A stretch of 64,000 nt of DNA, taken from Pseudomonas fluorescens (GTDB taxonomy: Bacteria; Pseudomonadota; Gammaproteobacteria; Pseudomonadales; Pseudomonadaceae). Every line of letters starts with the position of its first letter. Within the stretch, counting starts at the first letter, position 1. This document shows, one piece after another, positions 52,660-59,829 of the stretch. The stretch is from positions 310,001 to 374,000 of the forward strand of contig NZ_CP008896.1 of NCBI RefSeq assembly GCF_000730425.1. The letters are read 5' to 3'. The notes beneath the pieces were generated by a model. It was not told the DNA's origin and did no database searches. It was given only the letters and a program-made list of their open reading frames with translations. The position numbers and the translations under genes are program-made.

Positions 52660-53132
52660 GCCCGATCATCACTCACCAAATGCAACCGTGCCCGTACAGC
52701 TGCGTGTCGACCTGCCTGGCAATGATCGTTGGGCGCCCGGCACAGGAAGTAATCGAAGAAATGCACCAGCCATATCGCGACGGCGATCTGACCTTACGGC
52801 AGATGCTCGAGCGCCTGGGCGTTGAATACACGGCGTTCTTCAGTCTGGATTGCCCGCCGCTGGCCGATGAGGGTGTGTACCTGTGCACGTCACCGTCGCT
52901 CAACATCGAGGGTGGCAACCACCAGATCCTGATCGAGGTCACCGACGAGAACTACTTCGTCCTTGACCCGGTTCAAGGGCGTAAGGATCGCAAGTACTAC
53001 GTGGCTCGCGGCAAGGGCGATGGCATTCCGCTGGCGATCGACCTTGGCGGCTTCGTCGTCGACGCCTTTATCTCGCGCGACCATCTTTTGGTCCACCGCA
53101 ACGGCGAGCCTTTGGCGGAGGTTGCAGCATGA
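52656..53132 (+). CDS. Papain/C39-like cysteine-protease-fold protein
   Basis: The protein has 158 residues. The N-terminal CPYSCVSTCLAMIVG, the His in GGNHQILIEV (about 91) and the Asp in NYFVLDPVQG (about 105) fit the Cys-His-Asp order of C39/papain-like enzymes. I cannot tell which Cys is the nucleophile. It is a small stand-alone domain between accessory genes and ninB; the substrate is unknown. Confidence 0.6.
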   Translation: MSPIITHQMQPCPYSCVSTCLAMIVGRPAQEVIEEMHQPYRDGDLTLRQMLERLGVEYTAFFSLDCPPLADEGVYLCTSPSLNIEGGNHQILIEVTDENYFVLDPVQGRKDRKYYVARGKGDGIPLAIDLGGFVVDAFISRDHLLVHRNGEPLAEVAA

Positions 53133-53545
53133 CCAGCCTCCAGATACGAAACGAATCAGACCGCAGCAAGGCCATGGGCTACATCGCCGGCCTGGATCTG
53201 GCCAAGCCCAAGAAGCTGGCCATCACCGAAGTGGACCGCAGCGGGGAGCAGAACAAGGCCCTGCACGCGGCCCTGGCCGATATCGCCGCCCAGGTCGAGC
53301 ACGCCGGGAAGAAGTGGGACGTCCTGATCTGGAAGCGCCTGCTGACCGCCGCCTGGCTGCGTGAGACGGGCGACAAGCCGCAGATGATACCGGCGGTAGA
53401 CGGCAATGGATTCGACGTCATCTACGAGCGCACAAGCAAGCTCACCGTGAAGCAGTGCGGCGAGTTGATTTGCTGGGTTGAGGCGTTCGGCGCCGAGCAC
53501 CAGGTGCGGTGGACGCAAAAGGACAATTGGGGAGGTAGGTACTAG
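53129..53545 (+). CDS. ninB: NinB-like recombination protein
   Basis: The protein has 138 residues. KLAITEVDRSGEQNKALHAALADIA and WKRLLTAAWLRETGDKP are typical NinB/Orf stretches, as is TSKLTVKQCGELICWVEAFGAEHQVRW. Lambda Orf binds single-stranded DNA and can stand in for RecFOR. It overlaps the upstream gene by 4 bases. Confidence 0.9.
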   Translation: MTSLQIRNESDRSKAMGYIAGLDLAKPKKLAITEVDRSGEQNKALHAALADIAAQVEHAGKKWDVLIWKRLLTAAWLRETGDKPQMIPAVDGNGFDVIYERTSKLTVKQCGELICWVEAFGAEHQVRWTQKDNWGGRY

Positions 53546-53547
53546 CC

Positions 53548-54225
53548 ATGGGCAAGATCAATAAATTTAGCACTCATGGGTGCGACAACTTCCGCGATGC
53601 AGCTGGTGAGTGGGTTAAGTCTTGGACAATCCGCACGGAAGATTCGCTGGAGTGCCGCTATACCCGACTTGGTAATTTGTGGAACGCGATGGTTGATCGG
53701 TGCAATCCAAAAAGCTTTGTTGGGCGAGCGCATCAGTCTTACAGCGATGTAAGCAACGCCTTTGAATCGTTCCAGCAATTTGCCGACTGGGCAGTGGATC
53801 AGCCCGGCTTCGATCCCATTGAGGTTGCGGGGAAAAGGTACGCCTTGGACAAGGATTTGCTGAACCCTGGAAATCGCGCCTATTCCGCTGAGTCTTGCTG
53901 CTTTGTGCCTCAGCGGCTGAATAACATTTTCGTTCTGCCGCGAGCTTCGCGTGAGATTCCCATCGGCGCCAGTTGGGAGGCTGATCGAAAAAAGTACGCA
54001 TCGTGCATCAGCATTGAGGGGCGCAAAAAACGTCTCGGCAGATATGAAACTGCTGATGCTGCGCACGCCGCTTGGCAGAAAGCGAAAGCCGCAGAAATTG
54101 AGCGTTTGATGACATGGTATCGAGAGGTGCCTGGGTTCAATGAGCGCGTATATGACTCGCTGAAGTCGCGCGCCAACAAGCTCTGCAGTGACATCGAGAG
54201 CAAACTCAAAACGGTGGCCCTATGA
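53548..54225 (+). CDS. Free-standing HNH/AP2-type phage endonuclease-like protein
   Basis: The protein has 225 residues. The N-terminal half (RLGNLWNAMVDRCNPKS, FADWAVDQPGF, KRYALDKDLLNPGNRAYSAESCCFVP) has the layout of phage HNH-like endonucleases. The C-terminal IGASWEADRKKYASCIS and RKKRLGRYETADAAHAAW form an AP2-like DNA-binding domain. Lower GC and poorer codon matching than neighbours suggest recent arrival. It sits exactly between ninB and ninG, normally adjacent, as expected for a homing gene. Confidence 0.75.
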   Translation: MGKINKFSTHGCDNFRDAAGEWVKSWTIRTEDSLECRYTRLGNLWNAMVDRCNPKSFVGRAHQSYSDVSNAFESFQQFADWAVDQPGFDPIEVAGKRYALDKDLLNPGNRAYSAESCCFVPQRLNNIFVLPRASREIPIGASWEADRKKYASCISIEGRKKRLGRYETADAAHAAWQKAKAAEIERLMTWYREVPGFNERVYDSLKSRANKLCSDIESKLKTVAL

Positions 54226-54809
54226 CCATAGAACGGAAGCCTGCCAAGCCGAAGAAATGCCGCGTTGCTACGTGTAGGGCCTCATTCGTCCCGCAGCGCC
54301 TGGGTCAGGCGGTGTGCAGCCCTAAGTGTGCGCTGGCCACCGTAGAGGTGCAGAAGGCCAAGGAGAAGAAGTCGCTGGCCCAGGCCGGGCGCCGGGACAT
54401 CAAGGTGCGCAAGGAGGCCATGAAAAGTCGCGCTGACCACCTCAAGGATACGCAGCACGCATTCAATGCCTGGATACGCCAGCGTGACATCGGTCAGCCC
54501 TGCATCAGTTGCGGAACCACTGCTGATGTTCAGTACTGCGCCGGACACTACAGGACGACTGCAGCCGCCCCAGAGCTCCGCTTTGAACCGCTCAACGTAA
54601 ACCTTCAGTGCAATCGCAACTGCAACATGGGCAAGTCCGGAAACCTGCTTGGGTATCGGCCTGGACTGATCAAGAAGATTGGCATTGAGGCCGTGGAGTG
54701 GCTGGAAGGCCCTCATGAGGCCAAGAAGTACACCGTCGAAGACCTGAAAGCCATCACCTCCGAATACCGGGCAAAGACCAAAGAACTGAAGAAGGGGCAG
54801 GCAGCATGA
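54222..54809 (+). CDS. ninG: NinG/Rap recombination protein
   Basis: The protein has 195 residues. The N-terminal zinc-finger part (CRVATCRASFVP, CSPKCA) is followed by CISCGTTADVQYCAGHY and FEPLNVNLQCNRNCNMGKSGN, the conserved NinG nuclease core. Rap resolves recombination intermediates in lambda. It is coupled by 4-base overlaps to both neighbours. Confidence 0.93.
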   Translation: MTIERKPAKPKKCRVATCRASFVPQRLGQAVCSPKCALATVEVQKAKEKKSLAQAGRRDIKVRKEAMKSRADHLKDTQHAFNAWIRQRDIGQPCISCGTTADVQYCAGHYRTTAAAPELRFEPLNVNLQCNRNCNMGKSGNLLGYRPGLIKKIGIEAVEWLEGPHEAKKYTVEDLKAITSEYRAKTKELKKGQAA

Positions 54810-55483
54810 AACTGATCAACGCACGTCAAGCGTGGACTGATGCGCAGCACGAATCGAATGCCTCAATCAGTGCTGCGGCGGCTGATCGGGCCAAGTCCGC
54901 AACCGTAGTCAGGAAGGAAAAGGCAGCACTGCGCGAGATCATCTTCGCTGCCCAGGGCGAGGATAAGGAAGAGCGCATCATGGCCGTGCGCCAGAAGATC
55001 AGCATTGCCGAAACGCGGCGCGCACCGATTGGCCGCTCCACACATCGTGCAGCCCACCTTCTCACCATGGGCAAGGTGCAGAAGGCAATCGAGTCGCTGC
55101 CGTTCCAGGTGCAGCAGCTGGGGCATTATCTCTACCACCCGTGCATGACCGTCGTGCACATGCTCAACGCCGAAAAGCTCATTTGGGCGGATACGGACTT
55201 TGGCGCGCTTACCGACGCCAAAGCGGTGAAGGTTCATTGCCTCATCACGTGCGCCCTGCAGTCCTACAAGGTGGAGGTGAGCGGCGGTGACGCGTGGGGC
55301 CCAGCTCGAGTGTCCGACGCCATGATCAAGCTGTATGGGATCACCATCGAACCAAAGCACTGGGACCGCGACTGGCTCGACATCTGGAATTTCCTGCGAA
55401 AGGCAATCGAGGAAGTGGATATTCAGGCGCAAGAGCCAGTTTGGCAGGTGATACACGCGGAAAATTCAGAGGATGCGGCATAA
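54806..55483 (+). CDS. Phage protein at the Q position (225 aa)
   Basis: There is no motif I can name. The N-terminal half is helical and basic, and the C-terminal half has WGPARVSDAMIKLYG and WDRDWLDIWNFLRKAI. It is the last gene before a terminator and the lysis genes, where lambdoid phages keep the late antiterminator Q; a Q role is inference from position alone. Confidence 0.6.
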   Translation: MKLINARQAWTDAQHESNASISAAAADRAKSATVVRKEKAALREIIFAAQGEDKEERIMAVRQKISIAETRRAPIGRSTHRAAHLLTMGKVQKAIESLPFQVQQLGHYLYHPCMTVVHMLNAEKLIWADTDFGALTDAKAVKVHCLITCALQSYKVEVSGGDAWGPARVSDAMIKLYGITIEPKHWDRDWLDIWNFLRKAIEEVDIQAQEPVWQVIHAENSEDAA

Positions 55484-55560
55484 ATATGTTGCCATGGTGG
55501 GGAATTCGATGTACTTTTCCCACACTGCGCAACTTACCTCCAGCGCACGACCACATCGAA

Positions 55561-55586
55561 ACCCGGCCACAGCGCCGGGTTTTTTA
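55561..55586 (+). terminator. Terminator after the early right operon
   Basis: ACCCGGC/GCCGGGT stem with a 6-base loop, then TTTTT. It could be the late-gene terminator acted on by a Q-type antiterminator. Confidence 0.75.
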
Positions 55587-55617
55587 TTGCCTTGAATCCA
55601 ACCTTCTGGAGGTGTAC

Positions 55618-55782
55618 GTGAAGCTGAAAGCCAAAAGCAATCTGCTGGAGCGCGCCAGAACGGCATGGGAGGCGGTCGCACGCCAAGTTGGCGAGACCGA
55701 TTTCTCGCGCCATCCGCGCACCGGAGAGTATCTGCACCCCGGTGTCGCCATGGGTTGGCGCATCCACAAAAAGAATCTGTAG
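55618..55782 (+). CDS. Small phage protein (54 aa), GTG start
   Basis: GTG at 55618 has GGAGG 5 bases upstream. The basic product contains LLERARTAWEAVARQVG and RHPRTGEYLHPGVAMGW. Function unknown. Confidence 0.55.
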   Translation: MKLKAKSNLLERARTAWEAVARQVGETDFSRHPRTGEYLHPGVAMGWRIHKKNL

Positions 55783-56133
55783 TTTTACCTGTAGCCAGGG
55801 CAGCCTCACGGAAGGCCTGGACGCTGATAAGCCGGTAGTGCAGCGCTACGGAAAAACACCGGCAGCCCGCGCACCCTGACCTCACTGTGCTTCCAGGGTG
55901 GCGCGAGACCAGGTCGGCGAGATCGATGCACTTGGGCGTCGACGTTGGAAGGTCTTTGGCTGGCAGCGTGGGAAGACACGCGCACCTATTCAGGGCCTCG
56001 ACATTGATCGGGGCCTCTTCGTTTTCGGCTCCACCACGCCCATTGCTCCGAGCTGGGAGTGCTGTGTGAGCCGATTCAATTCCGCAGGTCATGGCCTGTC
56101 GTATTCCCAACTCCCTGACGGGGAGGAACCGAG
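55783..56133. other. Gap before the holin gene without a supported gene
   Basis: In 351 bases the longest plus-strand frame (55898-56173) has a GTG start, no ribosome site and overlaps the holin start. I see no tRNA. It may contain the late promoter; no convincing -35/-10 pair was picked out. Confidence 0.4.
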
Positions 56134-56463
56134 ATGTCCAACATGCCAGACAAACCAGACACCTGGGCGATAGCGCTTGCGTGGTTGAGCCAGCATTCGC
56201 CAATCCTCTATGCGGCTGCGTTGTCCTGTGCGATGGCTGTCCTGCGAATTACCTACGGCGGTGGCACACGGCGCCAGATGATCGTTGAGGGTGCTATCTG
56301 TGGCGGCTTGGCCCTGACAATCATTAGCGGGCTTGAGTTCTTCTCGCTCCCACAGAGCATGGCTACCTTTGTAGGTGGCTGGGTTGGCTTCCTCGGCGTG
56401 GAGAAGATCCGGTCCATCGCTGATCGGGTAACAGACTTCAAGCTTCCGCGGCGCGAGGGCTGA
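56134..56463 (+). CDS. Phage holin
   Basis: The protein has 109 residues. A strong GGGGAGGAA ribosome site precedes the ATG. Three hydrophobic segments are visible (about 18-37, 51-65 and 72-90), the class I topology of lambda-S/HP1-type holins, with a basic tail. It permits endolysin access to the cell wall. The endolysin gene follows after 3 bases. Confidence 0.85.
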   Translation: MSNMPDKPDTWAIALAWLSQHSPILYAAALSCAMAVLRITYGGGTRRQMIVEGAICGGLALTIISGLEFFSLPQSMATFVGGWVGFLGVEKIRSIADRVTDFKLPRREG

Positions 56464-56466
56464 GCA

Positions 56467-57087
56467 TTGAAAATCACACCTTCCCACCTGGTGGCAATCA
56501 TGCGCTGCCAGGATGCAACAGCGCGCCTGTGGGCTGACCCGCTGAACAATGCCTGTGCCTTGTACCAGATCAACACCAAGCTACGCCTTGCTGCCTTCCT
56601 GGCCCAGATAGGGCACGAAAGCGGCAGGCTTTCCCGTGTGGTCGAGAACCTGAGCTATAGCGCCGCCGCGCTGCAGCGCACATGGCCGCGCCTGTTCGAT
56701 GCCAAGTTGGCTGCCGAGTACGCCCGCCAGCCAGAGCGCATTGCAAACGTCGCCTACAACGCGCGTATGGGCAACACAGCCCCAGGCGATGGCTGGAAGT
56801 ACCGCGGGCGAGGGCTCATCCAGATTACCGGGAAGTCGAACTACGCCCTGTACGGCCGCCTGATGGGTCTTGACCTGATCAATACGCCGTCACTGCTCGA
56901 ATCCCCCAGGAACGCGGCCATCTCCGCTGCCAGCTTCTGGGACGAGAACGGGCTTAACGCGCTGGCCGACGCCGGCGACATCCAGAACATCGGCAGCATC
57001 ATCAACACCGGTAAGCGCGGACGCACCCCAAACGGGGCGGCTGAACGCGAGGCGCTCTACCAAGTGGCCTTGAAGGTGCTGGCATGA
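56467..57087 (+). CDS. GH19 (chitinase-like) endolysin
   Basis: The protein has 206 residues with a TTG start at 56467. The catalytic Glu is in AQIGHESGRLSR (about 51) and the second motif is YRGRGLIQITGKSNY (about 118). INTGKRGRTPNGAAER closes the domain. GH19 endolysins cut the glycan strands of peptidoglycan. No signal peptide, so it depends on the holin. Confidence 0.93.
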   Translation: MKITPSHLVAIMRCQDATARLWADPLNNACALYQINTKLRLAAFLAQIGHESGRLSRVVENLSYSAAALQRTWPRLFDAKLAAEYARQPERIANVAYNARMGNTAPGDGWKYRGRGLIQITGKSNYALYGRLMGLDLINTPSLLESPRNAAISAASFWDENGLNALADAGDIQNIGSIINTGKRGRTPNGAAEREALYQVALKVLA

Positions 57088-57341
57088 ACTCACCAATCAC
57101 TAAGGATGGCTCCATGGCTGACACCAAAGCACTGACCGAATACCAGCAAGGCGTATTGGCCGATAAGGCCGACGAGGTTAGCAAAATCCAGAAGCTTCAA
57201 GCCTTCATGGGCACAGACGAATGGCTCGCGCTTGGTTCTGCGGAACACAACCGGATCGTTTTCAAGCTCGGCGCCCGGAATGAAACGCTGAAGGTGATCG
57301 ACAAGCAGATCGAGGCGTTCGACGAGCCTCTGGCTGAGTAA
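57084..57341 (+). CDS. Small phage protein (85 aa), crAss001_48-related
   Basis: ATG at 57084 overlaps the endolysin stop; an internal ATG at 57114 is an alternative. YQQGVLADKADEVSKIQKLQAFM and KVIDKQIEAF match a small family often found in phage lysis or accessory regions. Function unknown. Confidence 0.65.
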   Translation: MNSPITKDGSMADTKALTEYQQGVLADKADEVSKIQKLQAFMGTDEWLALGSAEHNRIVFKLGARNETLKVIDKQIEAFDEPLAE

Positions 57342-57352
57342 GGAGTCCTGCA

Positions 57353-57832
57353 ATGGCCCGCTACCTGATTGCCGCCATCGTTGCGCTGGTGATCGGCGTA
57401 GCCATCCAGACTCACCGCCTGGACAACGCCCAGACCGCTCATGCCGAGTACGTCTCAGGCATTGAGACCCAGGCCAAGGAAGCCAGCGAGAAGGCTAGGA
57501 AGGCGGAACAAGAACTCCAGGACACCATTGAACAGGTACGCAACGATGCAGCCAATCAAAAGATCAGCGATGACGCTCATGTTGCTGAGCTTGTTGCTAT
57601 GGGTGTCAGCCTGCGCGAGCAACAGACCAAGCTGCTTGCCGATCGCGCCAATCTCCGTGCCCGCCTTGCCGCAAGAGGCCAGACAATCGAAGACCTTACC
57701 GATCTGCTCGCCCAGTTGCGCACAGAAGCTGACAACCATGCGGGCGAACTGGCAGCAGCGCTTGACTCAAGTCGTCGGGCCGGATTCGCCTGTGAAGCCA
57801 GCTATGACGCCATGAGCGCAAAGCGGCATTGA
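57353..57832 (+). CDS. Rz-like inner-membrane spanin
   Basis: The protein has 159 residues. One N-terminal membrane segment (LIAAIVALVIGVAI) is followed by a periplasmic coiled coil (QAKEASEKARKAEQELQ and on). With the nested Rz1 it would fuse inner and outer membranes at lysis. GGAG lies 9 bases before the ATG. Confidence 0.85.
   Translation: MARYLIAAIVALVIGVAIQTHRLDNAQTAHAEYVSGIETQAKEASEKARKAEQELQDTIEQVRNDAANQKISDDAHVAELVAMGVSLREQQTKLLADRANLRARLAARGQTIEDLTDLLAQLRTEADNHAGELAAALDSSRRAGFACEASYDAMSAKRH
57546..57815 (+). CDS. Rz1-like outer-membrane spanin lipoprotein nested in Rz
   Basis: It lies in the +1 frame entirely inside the Rz gene. MTLMLLSLLLWVSAC is a lipoprotein signal with lipobox VSAC and mature Cys. 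The mature part has many Pro (PSCLPIAPISVPALP), as Rz1 proteins do. Starts at 57546, 57570 or 57579 are possible; the longest gives 89 residues. Confidence 0.8.
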   Translation: MQPIKRSAMTLMLLSLLLWVSACASNRPSCLPIAPISVPALPQEARQSKTLPICSPSCAQKLTTMRANWQQRLTQVVGPDSPVKPAMTP

Positions 57833-57838
57833 TTTAAT

Positions 57839-57876
57839 CCGCGCCACGTTTTCAAATGCGCCAAATCGTGGCGCGG
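57839..57876. repeat. 14-bp inverted repeat, copy 2
   Basis: CCGCGCCACGTTTT (57839-57852) and AAATCGTGGCGCGG (57863-57876), a 10-base loop and one mismatch, end 9 bases before the ATG at 57886. Arms, loop length and spacing match copy 1 at 47996. The 3' arm includes most of the GGAG ribosome site. Confidence 0.75.
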
Positions 57877-57885
57877 AGCTGTCCG

Positions 57886-58077
57886 ATGCATAACGTTACC
57901 CGCCTGCGCCACGCGCTCCCGTTGGGCCAAGACATCAACGCCGCAGTAAGCGCTCTCGACAAGGCTATTACCGATGCAGTGGATGCTGCCAAGGCAGCCG
58001 GGCTGCCCCAGGGGCTGATCGTGAGCTTGCTCCACGGCCACGCCCATGCGCAAACCCACCAGATGGTGTGCCAATGA
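57886..58077 (+). CDS. Small phage protein (63 aa)
   Basis: ATG at 57886 directly follows the hairpin, whose 3' arm covers its GGAG. It is a helical protein with a His-rich end (LLHGHAHAQTHQM). Function unknown. Confidence 0.6.
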   Translation: MHNVTRLRHALPLGQDINAAVSALDKAITDAVDAAKAAGLPQGLIVSLLHGHAHAQTHQMVCQ

Positions 58078-58262
58078 CCGCTAAAGTCCATGATATCGCC
58101 GACCACCGCCCGCACCTTAAGGTGGTAGCCAGTGATGGTGTCCACGTTCTTCCGCGTGAGCTTATCCAATCGGTGGTTGAGGGCAAGAAGCCGTCGACCA
58201 TCCTGACCGAGTTGGTGGTGCGGCGAATCATTGAAGAGTGGCTACAACAGGTGACCGCATGA
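58074..58262 (+). CDS. Small phage protein (62 aa)
   Basis: ATG at 58074 overlaps the previous stop and its TGA overlaps the next ATG. MTAKVHDIADHRPHLKVV... with a helical C-terminus. Function unknown. Confidence 0.6.
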   Translation: MTAKVHDIADHRPHLKVVASDGVHVLPRELIQSVVEGKKPSTILTELVVRRIIEEWLQQVTA

Positions 58263-58732
58263 CGACCATTGCCTACAAAGACGGAGTGATTGCCTATGAC
58301 TCCCGAGTGACGCGCGGCTCTCTCATCGACCACGACGACTACGAGAAGCTGATCCATAGGAGTGGGCATCAGTTCCTGTTCACCGGTTGCGGTGCGGACT
58401 TTGCCGCCCTGATGGATGAGTTTTTCGGCATGAAGTCCAGCGATAAGCCGCTCGATGCGAACGGGCTGGTCGTCACCAATGGCAGGCTTTGCCAGATTGG
58501 TCGCGATGCCGAGAGCGGGTTCTGGGTGGACGAGGTGTGGATGGAGCGACCGTTTGCCATCGGTAGCGGGCGCGACTTTGCACTGGCTGCGATGGATATG
58601 GGCGCAACAGCCAAGGAAGCTGTCGAGGCTGCGGCCAAGCGCGATGTCTACACCGGCGGCACGATCCGTACTGTGATCATTAAAGAGGGGATGGCTGATG
58701 CAAAGACCACTGCCCCCGGCGTCACTGCTTGA
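58259..58732 (+). CDS. Proteasome-beta/HslV-like Ntn-hydrolase
   Basis: The protein has 157 residues from the ATG at 58259. After Met removal the mature N-terminus is TTIAYKDGVIAYDSRVTRG, with Thr as the likely nucleophile and Asp in AYDSR. FAIGSGRDFALAAMDMGATAKEAVEAAAKRDVYTGG is the second family block. Phage proteasome-like proteins are known but their role is unclear. It lies immediately before a metallopeptidase and the terminase genes, so a role in head or scaffold processing is possible. Confidence 0.78.
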   Translation: MTTIAYKDGVIAYDSRVTRGSLIDHDDYEKLIHRSGHQFLFTGCGADFAALMDEFFGMKSSDKPLDANGLVVTNGRLCQIGRDAESGFWVDEVWMERPFAIGSGRDFALAAMDMGATAKEAVEAAAKRDVYTGGTIRTVIIKEGMADAKTTAPGVTA

Positions 58733-59321
58733 GCTGTCCGATCTATCCGACTTCGGCATCCGCCTGACCCCTGCACCTGAAGTGTGGGAGTGGCTCCAGG
58801 CCGAGATCCTCGCCGACACCGGCATCATTCACAACGAAGACCATGCTCATCTTCTGGATGCAGACATCCGGATCATGTGGGCGTCGTCGAGCTTCGAGAA
58901 GCAGGGCCGCACAGTCTTGGGCCAGGCCGAGCAGGTAGCGTTCCGCGCGGGTGGTTGGCAGAAAGCCCGAATGGAGCAACAGATGCGTGACTGGTTCGGC
59001 GATGTGCCGGCCTTCATCATCACGCTTGCAGCTGACTACTGCGCCCAGTGCAGCGACATCGACTTCTGTGCCCTGGTAGAGCATGAGCTGTATCACATTG
59101 CACACGCCATGGATAAATACGGTCAGCCAGCCTTCAGCAAAGAGGGTGCTCCAAAGCTTGAGATGCGCGGCCATGACGTCGAGGAATTCGTCGGCGTCGT
59201 CCGCCGCTATGGTGCAAGCCCTGACGTTCAAGCGTTGGTGGATGCAGCAAACAGTCCTGCTGAGGTGGGGAAATTGAACATTGCGAGGGCCTGCGGAACC
59301 TGTCTGCTGAGATCGGCCTGA
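58698..59321 (+). CDS. Putative phage metallopeptidase
   Basis: The protein has 207 residues. The zinc motif is ALVEHELYHIAHA (HELYH, about 132), followed by a conserved RGHDVEEFVGVVRRYG block (about 156). It overlaps the Ntn-hydrolase gene by 35 bases. Similar proteins are found near terminase genes in many Pseudomonas and enteric phages; the substrate is unknown. Confidence 0.75.
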   Translation: MQRPLPPASLLELSDLSDFGIRLTPAPEVWEWLQAEILADTGIIHNEDHAHLLDADIRIMWASSSFEKQGRTVLGQAEQVAFRAGGWQKARMEQQMRDWFGDVPAFIITLAADYCAQCSDIDFCALVEHELYHIAHAMDKYGQPAFSKEGAPKLEMRGHDVEEFVGVVRRYGASPDVQALVDAANSPAEVGKLNIARACGTCLLRSA

Positions 59322-59352
59322 TTCTTGACAGGCTCTAGACGGATGAGAATTT

Positions 59353-59829
59353 ATGGCAGCCCTGAAAAATGAGGTGAAGAGCTTCATCGTTCAGGCGCTG
59401 GCGTGCTTTGACACCCCCTCCCAGGTGGTGGAAGCCGTCAAGAACGAATACGGGGTTGTGGTGAGCCGCCAGCAGGTGGAGACGCACGACCCAACCAAGT
59501 CTGCGGGGAAGGGGCTGGCGGTGAAGTGGGTGACCCTATTTCACGATACTCGCAAGCGCTTCCGCGAAGAGACCGCAGAGATACCCATCGCCAACCGCGC
59601 CTACCGGCTTCGTGGCCTGGGGCGAATGGCCGAGAAGGCCGAGAGCATGCGCAACCTGGCGCTGACCGCTCAGTTGTACGAGCAGGCCGCCAAAGAGGTG
59701 GGCGATGTCTACGTGAATCGCCGCCTCGAACCTGAGAAACCTCTGGGCTCCCAAGCGGACCAGCAGCACGCCGTTGCTGAGTACACCCTGGAGCCTGATG
59801 AGAATGTCCCCGCTACCCCGTACCTTTGA
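59353..59829 (+). CDS. Terminase small subunit, DUF2280
   Basis: The protein has 158 residues. ALKNEVKSFIVQALACFDTPSQVVEAVKNEYGV is the typical DUF2280 opening (HTH-like). It recognises phage DNA for packaging. It overlaps the large subunit gene by about 30 bases. Confidence 0.85.
   Translation: MAALKNEVKSFIVQALACFDTPSQVVEAVKNEYGVVVSRQQVETHDPTKSAGKGLAVKWVTLFHDTRKRFREETAEIPIANRAYRLRGLGRMAEKAESMRNLALTAQLYEQAAKEVGDVYVNRRLEPEKPLGSQADQQHAVAEYTLEPDENVPATPYL

Noticed and set aside
55898..56173. 91-codon plus-strand frame overlapping the holin start
   Set aside because: The GTG start has no ribosome site, and the overlap with the well-initiated holin gene makes it unlikely.
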